Shown here: one piece after another, positions 46,838-54,243 of the stretch
How positions within the stretch are numbered: the stretch's first letter is position 1
Layout of the letters: each line of letters begins with the position of its first letter
Assembly (NCBI GenBank): GCA_902515565.1
Contig: CABXVR010000004.1
Span: 1-64,000, forward strand
Length of the DNA: 64,000 nt
Direction: 5' to 3'
From: an uncultured Bacteroidota bacterium
GTDB lineage: Bacteria > Bacteroidota > Bacteroidia > Flavobacteriales > Flavobacteriaceae
Program-made: the position numbers and the translations under genes
The notes under the pieces: model-generated
Databases searched by the model: none
What the model was told of the DNA's origin: nothing
The model's input: only the letters and a program-made list of their open reading frames with translations

Positions 46838-47843
46838 TAGTGATCTTATCAGTATTATAACCCCATTTAAAAACTCTTCCCAATTTCTTAATGATTGTTT
46901 GAAATCTATTATTAATCAAAGCTATAAGAAATGGGAATTAATTATAATCGATGATTATTCAATTGATGACAGTTTTCATAAAGTTTATAGTATTTCTCAA
47001 AACGAAAAAAGGATAAAACTTTATAAAAATGAAGGAGAACAAGGTATAATTAATTGCCTTAGGCTTGGTCTTACTAAATGCTCTGGAAATTACATAACTA
47101 GGATGGATAGTGATGACATAATGCACAAAAACAAATTAAAGGAATTATACAACTTACTAAAAATTAAAGGTAAAGGTTATATTTCAACATCAAAAGTTGA
47201 ATATTTTTCAAAAAAAGGAGTTGGTGATGGATATAGAAAATATGAGAATTGGCTTAATAAAATGATGGAGGACAATGATAATTTTAATCAAATATTTAAA
47301 GAATGTGTCATCCCTTCTCCTAATTGGTTGTTACATAAAGATGATTTAATTGCATGTGGGGCATTTGATTCAAATATTTATCCAGAAGATTATGACTTAG
47401 TATTTAGATTATACAAAAATAAAATAAAAACAATAGCATCAGAAAATGTACTTCATCTATGGAGAGATTATCCAATGAGAACATCCAGAAATCATTCAAA
47501 TTACGCAGATAATAGTTTCATAGACTTAAAGTTAAAGTACTTTGTTGAATTAAGTTATGATATTAATAAAACATTAGTGATTTGGGGAGCCGGAAGAAGA
47601 GGAAAGTTAGTTGCAAAAAAGCTTTGTGCATATAAAATTGATTTTGTTTGGGTTTGTAACAATCCAAATAAAATTGATCAAGTAATTTACAACAAACAAT
47701 TAAAAAATGTTGAACATTTAAATCAGTTAAATAATTACCAGACTATTATTACAGTCGCAAATGATAAATCGCAATTATTAATAAATAATTTTTTTAAATC
47801 TAAAGGACTTATAAAAATGAAAGATTATTATTTTTTTTGTTAA
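46830..47843 (+). CDS. GT2 glycosyltransferase with C-terminal Rossmann-like domain
   Basis: A 337-residue protein. Residues 1 to about 230 form a family 2 GT-A domain: SIITPFKNSSQFL, the first metal-binding region IIIDDYSIDDS, the DSDD motif (MDSDD) and the PEDYDLVFRLY acceptor-side segment. From about residue 248 a second module begins, TLVIWGAGRRGKLVAKKL, a Rossmann-type nucleotide-binding motif followed by an alpha/beta region to the end. The start is TTG 46830, which overlaps the previous stop by 8 bases and gives a normal GT2 N-terminus; no ATG is available. Donor and acceptor are unknown. Confidence 0.85.
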   Translation: MTNSDLISIITPFKNSSQFLNDCLKSIINQSYKKWELIIIDDYSIDDSFHKVYSISQNEKRIKLYKNEGEQGIINCLRLGLTKCSGNYITRMDSDDIMHKNKLKELYNLLKIKGKGYISTSKVEYFSKKGVGDGYRKYENWLNKMMEDNDNFNQIFKECVIPSPNWLLHKDDLIACGAFDSNIYPEDYDLVFRLYKNKIKTIASENVLHLWRDYPMRTSRNHSNYADNSFIDLKLKYFVELSYDINKTLVIWGAGRRGKLVAKKLCAYKIDFVWVCNNPNKIDQVIYNKQLKNVEHLNQLNNYQTIITVANDKSQLLINNFFKSKGLIKMKDYYFFC

Positions 47844-47866
47844 TTATTAAAATAACATTTAGTTTA

Positions 47867-47894
47867 TTGAATTGAAATCCTTTTATTATTTTTG
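47867..47894 (+). promoter_or_regulatory. Bacteroidota-type promoter for the dihydroorotase-like gene
   Basis: TTG (47867-47869), a 17-base spacer and TATTTTTG (47887-47894) match the consensus. The predicted start is near 47900, about 25 bases before the ATG. It marks the beginning of a new unit after the S10-propeller-GT2 run. Confidence 0.55.
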
Positions 47895-47924
47895 TAAAAA
47901 TTTTCATTTTTAAATACAATATAA

Positions 47925-49175
47925 ATGAACACTTTATTAAAATCTGTTACTATTGTTGACAAAACAAGTGATTTTCATAACAGCAAAGTTGATATATTGA
48001 TTGAAAATGGCATAATATCTAATATTGATTTTAATATAATTAACCCTAAAAATTATAAAGAAATTAATTTAACTAATCTTCATGTTTCCAGAGGTTGGTT
48101 TGATTCAAGCGTATCTTTTGGTGAACCAGGTTATGAAGACAGAGAGACTATAGCTAATGGTTTGATAGTAGCCTCTAAATCTGGATTCACTTCCATCGCG
48201 CTTCAACCCAATACAAATCCAGCTTCAGAAAGTCGATCCCAGATAGAGTACATAAAGAATAAATCAATTAATGACTTAGTTGAAATATATCCTATAGGAG
48301 CTCTAACTAATCTAAAATCCGAATTAACCGAAATGTTCGACATGAAATCTGGAGGAGCAATATGTTTTGGAGATTATAAAACTCCCATAACTAATCCAAA
48401 CACATTAAAATTAGCTTTATTGTATTCGTCTAATTTTAATGGAATAATACTTTCTTTTCCAGAAGATAAAGTTTTATCTAATAATGGGGTAATGAATGAA
48501 AACATTACTAGTACTTCAATAGGGCTAAAAGGTAACCCTTCTGTATCTGAACATGTTCAAATAATGAGAGACTTGTCAATTCTTGAATATACAGGAGGAA
48601 ATTTGCACATACCAACAATATCCACTTCTAAGTCAGTTGATATGATCAGAGAAGCAAAGAAAAAAAACCTAAACGTTAGTTGTAGTGTTGCAATTCACAA
48701 TTTATTTTTCTCTGACAACAATTTACTTAACTTTAATACAAACTTCAAAGTAAAACCACCGTTGAGAACAAAAAAAGATATTCAATCTTTAATTGATGGA
48801 GTGAAAGATGGAACAATTGACATGGTTACATCTGATCATAACCCACTGAATATTGAGCTTAAAAAAACAGAATTTGACAATGCTGAATATGGCACCATTG
48901 GATTGGAAAGTTTTTTTGGTGCATTAAATTCAATTTTTTCAACAAAAATGGCTGTAAAGATATTAACTAACGGCAAATCTATTTTTAATATCCAAGAAAA
49001 TAAAATTGAAATTGGAGAAACAGCCAATTTAACTCTATTCAACCCAGACAAGGAATATATTTTTGATAAAGAAAGTATTTTATCTAAATCTAAAAACTCA
49101 ATTTTTGAAAAATCAAAATTAAGAGGTGTTGTTTATGGTACAATTAATAAAAATAAACTATCAATACACAAGTAA
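47925..49175 (+). CDS. Dihydroorotase-like protein lacking the HxH metal motif
   Basis: A 416-residue amidohydrolase-fold protein most like dihydroorotase (pyrimidine step 3). The usual DxHxHxREPG metal motif is replaced by RGWFDSSVSFGEPGYEDRETI, so both N-terminal metal His residues are missing. PTISTSKSVDMI sits where the HISTAESV His is expected, while AIHNLFF and TSDHNP retain a His and an Asp. Such copies in Bacteroidota may be inactive or metal-independent, like the PyrC-prime partners of aspartate transcarbamoylase. PyrB is not in the window. A catalytic role is uncertain; the fold is confident. Its stop overlaps the esterase start by one base. Confidence 0.82.
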   Translation: MNTLLKSVTIVDKTSDFHNSKVDILIENGIISNIDFNIINPKNYKEINLTNLHVSRGWFDSSVSFGEPGYEDRETIANGLIVASKSGFTSIALQPNTNPASESRSQIEYIKNKSINDLVEIYPIGALTNLKSELTEMFDMKSGGAICFGDYKTPITNPNTLKLALLYSSNFNGIILSFPEDKVLSNNGVMNENITSTSIGLKGNPSVSEHVQIMRDLSILEYTGGNLHIPTISTSKSVDMIREAKKKNLNVSCSVAIHNLFFSDNNLLNFNTNFKVKPPLRTKKDIQSLIDGVKDGTIDMVTSDHNPLNIELKKTEFDNAEYGTIGLESFFGALNSIFSTKMAVKILTNGKSIFNIQENKIEIGETANLTLFNPDKEYIFDKESILSKSKNSIFEKSKLRGVVYGTINKNKLSIHK

Positions 49176-49831
49176 TGTTAAATGAAGATTTATCTTTTAA
49201 ATATTTAATTAAAGAGCCTCAATCTAAAAAATCTAAATCACCATTATTAATACTACTACATGGGTTTGGGAGTAATGAGTCTGACTTACACTCTTTTGCT
49301 AATTATCTTCCTGAAAACCACTATATAGTATCAATTAGAGCACCTTTTAAGTTAGCAAGTGGAGGATTTGCTTGGTATAACATAAGTTTTGACAATGATA
49401 TGAATAAGTTTAATGATCATGATCAGGCTAAGGATTCTATAAACATGATACTTAGTTTCATAGATGAATTATCTAACAAATACTTAATTGATAATGATAA
49501 TGTATCTCTTTTAGGATTTAGTCAGGGAACTATACTTAGTTACGCATTATGTTTAAATTATCCAGAAAAGTTTAAAAACATTATTGGTTTTAGTGGATAT
49601 ATTGATGAGGCTATGATTAATGTAAAATCTATTGATATTGATTACAGTAAATTAAATCTATATATTTCGCACGGAAAGAATGATCCAGTAATCCCAGTTG
49701 ATTGGGCTAGAAAATCAATTGAGATACTCAAGAATAATAAAATTAACTATTCATTTAATGAATTCAATTCAGGACATACAATTTCTCCTGAAAACTTTTA
49801 TGATTTCAAAAACTGGTTAGAATCTAACTAA
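49175..49831 (+). CDS. Alpha/beta hydrolase, phospholipase/carboxylesterase family
   Basis: A 218-residue esterase of the carboxylesterase/LYPLA type. LLILLHGFGSNESDL provides the oxyanion hole, GFSQGTILSYAL contains the nucleophile Ser, HGKNDPVIPV the Asp and NSGHTISPE the His. No signal peptide is present, so the enzyme is cytoplasmic. It starts one base inside the stop of the dihydroorotase-like gene (overlap), and its last 8 bases overlap the convergent MBL hydrolase gene. Substrate unknown. Confidence 0.92.
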   Translation: MLNEDLSFKYLIKEPQSKKSKSPLLILLHGFGSNESDLHSFANYLPENHYIVSIRAPFKLASGGFAWYNISFDNDMNKFNDHDQAKDSINMILSFIDELSNKYLIDNDNVSLLGFSQGTILSYALCLNYPEKFKNIIGFSGYIDEAMINVKSIDIDYSKLNLYISHGKNDPVIPVDWARKSIEILKNNKINYSFNEFNSGHTISPENFYDFKNWLESN

Positions 49832-50591
49832 CTTTTATAGATAATTGATCATAAGCCAAAAAGATGTTTTCTGGTAAATTACTCTCTACTTCTTCATGAA
49901 ATCCTAAGTAGTGGCTAATATGAGTAAAATAACATATTTTAGGGTTTATAATTTTAACTAAATCAAGTGCTTCTTTAAGATTTAAATGAGAGTGATGTTC
50001 TTCTACTCTTAAACAATTTAAAACTAACACATTTAAGTTGGATAATTTTAATAATTCATAGTCCGAAATAGATTTCATATCAGTTACATAGGCGAAATCT
50101 TCTAATCTATATCCAAAAACTTGCAACTTATTATGTCTAACACATATCGGTGTAATATTTAATCCTTTTACATTGAAAACATTATTATCAATTTCAATAG
50201 GATTTATAACCGGAACACCAGGATAATTATTATCATTATCAAAAATATAATTATAACGGGTTTTTAAGTTCGATAATACTCTATTGTGCGCATAAATATC
50301 TATATATCCATGATTAAAATAAAATGGCCTTAAATCATCAATTCCTGCAACATGATCACTATGTTCGTGTGTAAAAAAAACACCATCAAGCTTATTACAA
50401 TTAGCTCGAAGCATTTGGTATCTGAAATCTGGGCCACAATCAACAACAAAATTAAAAGATTTCCATTTTATCAATATAGATGACCTTAATCTTTTATCTT
50501 TTTGGTTAATGCTTTTACAAACGGGATGATTACTTCCAACCACAGGTATTCCTTGTGAGGTCCCTGTTCCTAAAAAGGTAATTTCTAACAT
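49824..50591 (-). CDS. MBL-fold metallo-hydrolase, PhnP-like
   Basis: A 255-residue metallo-beta-lactamase-fold enzyme. The start ITFLGTGTSQGIPVVGSNHPVC and metal motif HEHSDHVAGIDDLRPF match the PhnP/cyclic phosphodiesterase-like branch. Further ligands appear as YVTDMKS, LRVEEHHSHLNL and CYFTHISHYLG. The branch includes 5-phosphoribosyl 1,2-cyclic phosphate phosphodiesterase, but no phosphonate genes are adjacent, so the substrate is left open. It is a single gene, divergent from the conserved unknown at 50689. Confidence 0.9.
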   Translation of the reverse strand: MLEITFLGTGTSQGIPVVGSNHPVCKSINQKDKRLRSSILIKWKSFNFVVDCGPDFRYQMLRANCNKLDGVFFTHEHSDHVAGIDDLRPFYFNHGYIDIYAHNRVLSNLKTRYNYIFDNDNNYPGVPVINPIEIDNNVFNVKGLNITPICVRHNKLQVFGYRLEDFAYVTDMKSISDYELLKLSNLNVLVLNCLRVEEHHSHLNLKEALDLVKIINPKICYFTHISHYLGFHEEVESNLPENIFLAYDQLSIKVS

Positions 50592-50626
50592 AAATAAATT
50601 ATTAATATAAAAATAGAATATTTTTC

Positions 50627-50655
50627 TTTGACCAAATCAATTTTTAATACATTTG
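50627..50655 (+). promoter_or_regulatory. Bacteroidota-type promoter for the conserved unknown gene
   Basis: TTTG (50627-50630), a 17-base spacer and TACATTTG (50648-50655) match the consensus. The predicted start is near 50661, which excludes the in-frame TTG at 50653 and leaves ATG 50671 or 50689 as the translation start. Confidence 0.6.
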
Positions 50656-50688
50656 TATTGCATAATTTATATGTTATTAAATATAGCT

Positions 50689-52116
50689 ATGGATATAATT
50701 CATAATGGCGATTCAAAAGTAAAAACTGTTCCAACTACAAAACAGAAGGCTTTAAAAATCAATTTAAACGACAACATTTACGGAACTTTTGCTGAAATTG
50801 GAGCTGGTCAAGAAACTGTCAGGCAATTTTTTAGAGCTGGAGGTGCCTCAAGCACAATTGCAAAATCTATTTCAGCATATGACAAAGATTTTAGTGATGC
50901 AATTTATGGTATTGAAGATGATAAACGATATGTTACTGAAAATAGGTTGAGAAAAATGCTTGATTGGGAAACTAGTTTAATCGAGGAAAGATTAACCAGA
51001 GACAAACATCCTGAAAAATTATTTTTTTCTTACGCAAACACTGTTGCAACAATAGATTTTGCCAAAAAATTTAAAGGACATGGTTGGGTTGGTCTTAGAT
51101 TTCAAATTGAACCAAATGGTGATTATAATGAAATAATTCTTCACATTAGGTTTAAAGAAAATGATGCTAGACTTCAACAAGAAACTCTTGGTGTTTTAGG
51201 AACTAATCTTATTTACAGTGCTTTTTATAAGTACAACCAACCAAAAAAAATATTAAAATATCTGTACGATAATCTTAACAAAGATCAGTTAGAAATTGAT
51301 ACCATAAATTTTTCTGGGCCAGTGTTCAAAGAAGTTGATAATAGATTGGTCAGTTTACAACTTGTTAAAGGAGGAATGACTGATGCGGTAATGTTTTCTC
51401 CAGAGGGTATAAATGTTTTACCTGCTAAGATATTATACAAAAAAAATATTCTTGCCCTGAGGGGAAGTTTTAGACCAGTGACTAAGGTCAATGTAGAGAT
51501 GTATCTAAACTCTATAAAGCTATTTTTAAAGCAAAAAAATGTTGAATTAGAAAAAACACAAGTTGTGTTTGAAATCACATTATCAAATTTAAAATCTGAT
51601 GGTGAAATTGATGAGCAAGATTTTTTAGATAGAGCTAAACTTTTATGTTCTTTAGGACAAACGGTATTAATTTCTGATTTTAAAGAATATTATAAACTTG
51701 TTGAATATTTCTCATTATATACAAAGAAAAAAATAGGCATTACAATGGGTATTAATAATTTAATAGAAATTTTTAATCCTAAGTATTATACACAACTAAG
51801 TGGAGGAATTCTTGAAGCTTTTGGTAAATTATTTTTTAAAAATGTGAAAGTTTTTGCATATCCAATGCTTGATGAAAACGGACAAATAGTCAATAGTGAT
51901 AATTTGAAGGTCCATCCCAGAATGAAAGAATTATATAAATTTTTTAAATATAATGGTAAAGTTGAAGATGTTGTAGACTATGATATTAAACATTTAAAAA
52001 TATTTTCAAGAGAAGTTTTGAAATTAATAAACAGTGGAGACCCAAAATGGGAAGATATGCTTCCCAAAGGTGTTAGTAAGCTGATTAAAGAGCAGAAACT
52101 ATTTGGCTATAAATAA
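50689..52116 (+). CDS. Conserved protein of unknown function (often misannotated)
   Basis: A 475-residue soluble protein (481 from the alternative ATG 50671). It is highly conserved across Bacteroidota and, as I recall, wider bacteria, with stretches such as FAEIGAGQETVRQFFRAGGA, AYDKDFSDAIYG and LDWETSLIEERL. Homologues have carried unsupported names such as nicotinate-nucleotide adenylyltransferase or TonB-dependent receptor; there is no signal peptide, TonB plug or nucleotidyltransferase HxGH motif. The acidic/basic pattern and lack of membrane segments suggest a cytoplasmic protein. It has its own consensus promoter and is not obviously in an operon. Confidence 0.8.
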   Translation: MDIIHNGDSKVKTVPTTKQKALKINLNDNIYGTFAEIGAGQETVRQFFRAGGASSTIAKSISAYDKDFSDAIYGIEDDKRYVTENRLRKMLDWETSLIEERLTRDKHPEKLFFSYANTVATIDFAKKFKGHGWVGLRFQIEPNGDYNEIILHIRFKENDARLQQETLGVLGTNLIYSAFYKYNQPKKILKYLYDNLNKDQLEIDTINFSGPVFKEVDNRLVSLQLVKGGMTDAVMFSPEGINVLPAKILYKKNILALRGSFRPVTKVNVEMYLNSIKLFLKQKNVELEKTQVVFEITLSNLKSDGEIDEQDFLDRAKLLCSLGQTVLISDFKEYYKLVEYFSLYTKKKIGITMGINNLIEIFNPKYYTQLSGGILEAFGKLFFKNVKVFAYPMLDENGQIVNSDNLKVHPRMKELYKFFKYNGKVEDVVDYDIKHLKIFSREVLKLINSGDPKWEDMLPKGVSKLIKEQKLFGYK

Positions 52117-52123
52117 ATCTTTA

Positions 52124-52579
52124 TTAACTAAGGATTTGATTTGTGTGATCCTTGGTTTTTACTTTGTCAATAACTCTAGTAATAATACCTTTATCGTCTG
52201 TTATAAAAGTGGTTCTTAATATACCTTCATACTCTCTTCCCATAAATTTTTTCAATCCCCACACACCAAAAGAGTTTATTATATCCTTGTTAACATCGGC
52301 AAGTAATGGGTAAGGAAAGCCTCCAAACTTAGTAGAAAAAGATGATTGTGACTTTACTTTATCAGCACTGACTCCATATATTGAATATCCATTTTTCTTT
52401 AGCTCAGAAAAATTTTCAGATAAATTACAAGCTTGAGCTGTACATCCAGGTGTATTGGCTTTAGGATAGAAAAAAATAACACATTTATTAGATAATAAAT
52501 CTTCTGTCCTAACAATATTTCCTTTATCATCAAGGCATTCGAAATCTGGTATCTTATCCCCTACTTTTAATAATCCCAT
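52124..52579 (-). CDS. bcp: Peroxiredoxin, Bcp/PrxQ type
   Basis: A 151-residue thioredoxin-dependent thiol peroxidase. Thioredoxin fold with VGDKIPDFECLDDKGN at the start, and the peroxidatic site PKANTPGCTAQACNLSENF, where the first Cys is the peroxidatic residue and the next Cys 5 residues later the likely resolving Cys (atypical 2-Cys, alpha-type). GVSADKVKSQSSF and FPYPLLADVNKDI follow. It is divergent from nth with a 37-base gap. Confidence 0.94.
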   Translation of the reverse strand: MGLLKVGDKIPDFECLDDKGNIVRTEDLLSNKCVIFFYPKANTPGCTAQACNLSENFSELKKNGYSIYGVSADKVKSQSSFSTKFGGFPYPLLADVNKDIINSFGVWGLKKFMGREYEGILRTTFITDDKGIITRVIDKVKTKDHTNQILS

Positions 52580-52585
52580 AATTAG

Positions 52586-52593
52586 TATATTTG
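52586..52593 (+). promoter_or_regulatory. -7 box (TATATTTG) upstream of nth
   Basis: An exact TAnnTTTG match 23 bases before the nth ATG. A TTG at the required distance is not seen; the upstream bases belong to the bcp coding start, which may constrain them. Confidence 0.35.
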
Positions 52594-52616
52594 AATTTTA
52601 GGTAAATATACTATAA

Positions 52617-53267
52617 ATGAATAAAAAAGAAAGAATTAGGTTTATTATTGAAGAGCTGGAAAAAAAATACCCAAAGGTGCCTATTCCTTTAGATCACAAA
52701 AATCCATACACTTTATTAATTGCGGTACTTCTCTCTGCTCAATGTACTGATGTTAGAGTGAATAAAATAACCCCAATTTTATTTAAAAGAGCAGACAACC
52801 CTTATGACATGGTCAAAATGAGTGTTGAAGAGATAAAAGATATTATAAGGCCATGTGGATTATCTCCCATGAAAAGTAATGGAATTTATGGGCTATCTAA
52901 AATTTTAATAGACAAACATAAAGGTAAGGTTCCTGCAGATTTTGAACTACTTGAACAATTACCTGCAGTTGGTCATAAAACTGCTAGTGTAGTAATGTCT
53001 CAAGCTTTTAATATCCCTGCATTTCCTGTAGATACTCATATTCATAGACTTTTATACCGTTGGAAAATTTCTACCGGTAAAAACGTAAAAAAAACTGAGG
53101 AAGATGCAAAGAAAGTTTTCCCAATTGAATTATGGAATAAATTACATTTACAAATTATTTGGTACGGTAGAGAGTATTCTCCAGCAAGAGGATGGGATAT
53201 AAATAAAGATATTATAACAAAGACAATTGGAAGAAAAAAACTTATTAATAAATTAAATAGAAATTAA
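52617..53267 (+). CDS. nth: Endonuclease III without the iron-sulfur cluster
   Basis: A 216-residue DNA glycosylase/AP lyase for oxidised pyrimidines. The helix-hairpin-helix with catalytic Lys is LEQLPAVGHKTASVVM, and the catalytic Asp is in PVDTHIHRL. The C-terminal CX6CX2CX5C cluster of E. coli Nth is absent: the region reads WYGREYSPARGWDINKDIIT with no cysteine. Loss of the 4Fe-4S loop occurs in some Nth lineages. Only two cysteines are present, both outside the expected loop. The stop overlaps the end of the small gene at 53264. Confidence 0.93.
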   Translation: MNKKERIRFIIEELEKKYPKVPIPLDHKNPYTLLIAVLLSAQCTDVRVNKITPILFKRADNPYDMVKMSVEEIKDIIRPCGLSPMKSNGIYGLSKILIDKHKGKVPADFELLEQLPAVGHKTASVVMSQAFNIPAFPVDTHIHRLLYRWKISTGKNVKKTEEDAKKVFPIELWNKLHLQIIWYGREYSPARGWDINKDIITKTIGRKKLINKLNRN

Positions 53268-53407
53268 TTTAAATTAATTTCTATTTTCTTAGAGTTAAGT
53301 TTAACTATACCTAATGATTTTGAATAATTAATTAAAAAATTAATTGTTTCAGATTTTGGTTGTAATGAAGAAATTAATAATTTTTTCTTAGAGTAATTTT
53401 TTTGCAT
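53264..53407 (-). CDS. Small basic protein (47 residues) behind the ECF sigma factor
   Basis: The ATG at 53407 gives a 47-residue basic protein whose core, KPKxETIxFLxNYSKSL-like (here QPKSETINFLINYSKSLGIVK), resembles a short conserved peptide I recall following ECF sigma genes in flavobacteria. The frame could be extended to 53506, but that part overlaps the sigma gene and lacks similarity. It lies 40 bases downstream of the sigma stop on the same strand. It has no transmembrane segment, so it is unlikely to be a classical anti-sigma factor. Function unknown. Confidence 0.5.
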   Translation of the reverse strand: MQKNYSKKKLLISSLQPKSETINFLINYSKSLGIVKLNSKKIEINLN

Positions 53408-53447
53408 ATTGTTTTTTCTTAATAACGAAGAATAAAACAAGTTATTG

Positions 53448-54032
53448 CTATTTAGTAAGAGATATGTTCTTTTTTGAAATAATACTCCTAAGATTGATAA
53501 GTGCATACCTCATTCTTCCAAGTGATGTATTAATACTTACACCTGTTTTATAAGAAATTTCTTTAAAGCTTAAATCGTTATAAAATCTATAAATAAGAAC
53601 TTCTTTTTGATCATTAGGAAGTAATTCTATTAGATCTCTAACGTCATTATCAATTTGGTTTTTTATTAAGGTATCTTCTGCTCCAAGTGTGTTATCCCTT
53701 AAAACCGAAAATATATCAAAGTTCTCAGAACTTTGAAATTTCTGTAGTCTTTTATTTTTTCTAAAATGATCAATAACTAAATTGTGTGCAATTCTCATTA
53801 CCCAGGACACAAATTTCCCCTCTTCGTTGTAATTTCCCAATTTTAATGTTCTTATTACTTTAATAAAAGTATCTTGAAAAACATCTTCTGTTAAATCTCT
53901 GTCTTGAATTTTTGAATAAATAAAATTGTATAGCTTTTGTTTATGTCTTTTAATTAAAATCTCAAGACAATACTCATTACCTTTGATATAATCACTTATT
54001 AACTGGGAATCTGAAAGTTTATTATTAATCAT
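53448..54032 (-). CDS. ECF sigma-70 family factor
   Basis: A 194-residue ECF sigma factor. Region 2 (SQLISDYIKGNEYCLEILIKRHKQKLYNFIYSK, then DVFQDTFIKVIRTL with the usual acidic DxFQ patch) and region 4 (LIELLPNDQKEVLIYRFYNDLSFKEIS, HTH GVSINTSLGRMRYALINLR) are intact. It would direct RNA polymerase to an unknown regulon. ATG 54032 (MINNKLSDS) is chosen; a GTG at 54050 falls in a hairpin of the leader. A consensus promoter lies about 100 bases upstream. There is no adjacent anti-sigma gene of usual size. Confidence 0.93.
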   Translation of the reverse strand: MINNKLSDSQLISDYIKGNEYCLEILIKRHKQKLYNFIYSKIQDRDLTEDVFQDTFIKVIRTLKLGNYNEEGKFVSWVMRIAHNLVIDHFRKNKRLQKFQSSENFDIFSVLRDNTLGAEDTLIKNQIDNDVRDLIELLPNDQKEVLIYRFYNDLSFKEISYKTGVSINTSLGRMRYALINLRSIISKKNISLTK

Positions 54033-54046
54033 AACATTACATTTAG

Positions 54047-54063
54047 TCACAAATAAATTGTGA
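54047..54063 (-). promoter_or_regulatory. Perfect palindrome in the leader of the sigma gene
   Basis: TCACAA (54047-54052), a 5-base loop and TTGTGA (54058-54063) form a perfect 6-base inverted repeat 15 bases upstream of the ATG. It could form a leader hairpin or bind a dimeric regulator. The sequence resembles the inverse of a CRP/FNR half-site pair; this is only a resemblance. Confidence 0.4.
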
Positions 54064-54130
54064 ATTATTTAAAATAAAATTTAAAAAAGTAATGTTATCC
54101 TATAGGCAGTATGTTGTTAATAATTATATT

Positions 54131-54160
54131 CAAATATAGGCTTATTGGTTTAAATTCCAA
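54131..54160 (-). promoter_or_regulatory. Bacteroidota-type promoter for the ECF sigma gene
   Basis: On the minus strand TTG (54160-54158), a 19-base spacer and TATATTTG (54138-54131) match the consensus. The predicted start near 54126 leaves a leader of about 95 bases before ATG 54032, long for this genome and containing the TCACAA palindrome. Confidence 0.6.
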
Positions 54161-54182
54161 AAAAACGAATAAAAAAGTAGAC

Positions 54183-54198
54183 ATTATCTTCAGATAAT
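54183..54198. promoter_or_regulatory. 16-base palindrome upstream of uvrA
   Basis: ATTATCT-TC-AGATAAT is a 7-base inverted repeat with a 2-base centre, 46 bases before the uvrA start. The form suits a dimeric DNA-binding protein. The 193-base region 54051-54243 otherwise holds no gene or RNA that I can recognise. In such AT-rich DNA a chance palindrome cannot be excluded. Confidence 0.3.
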
Positions 54199-54243
54199 TC
54201 TAATTAATATTATATTTACTCTTTTATATATTTTTATAAAATC

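Noticed and set aside
53408-53506. N-terminal extension of the 47-residue frame
   Set aside because: It overlaps the end of the sigma gene in another frame and looks like its shadow.
54051-54243. tRNA or other structured RNA in the largest gap
   Set aside because: No cloverleaf, CCA end or T-arm motif found; only promoter, hairpin and palindrome signals.
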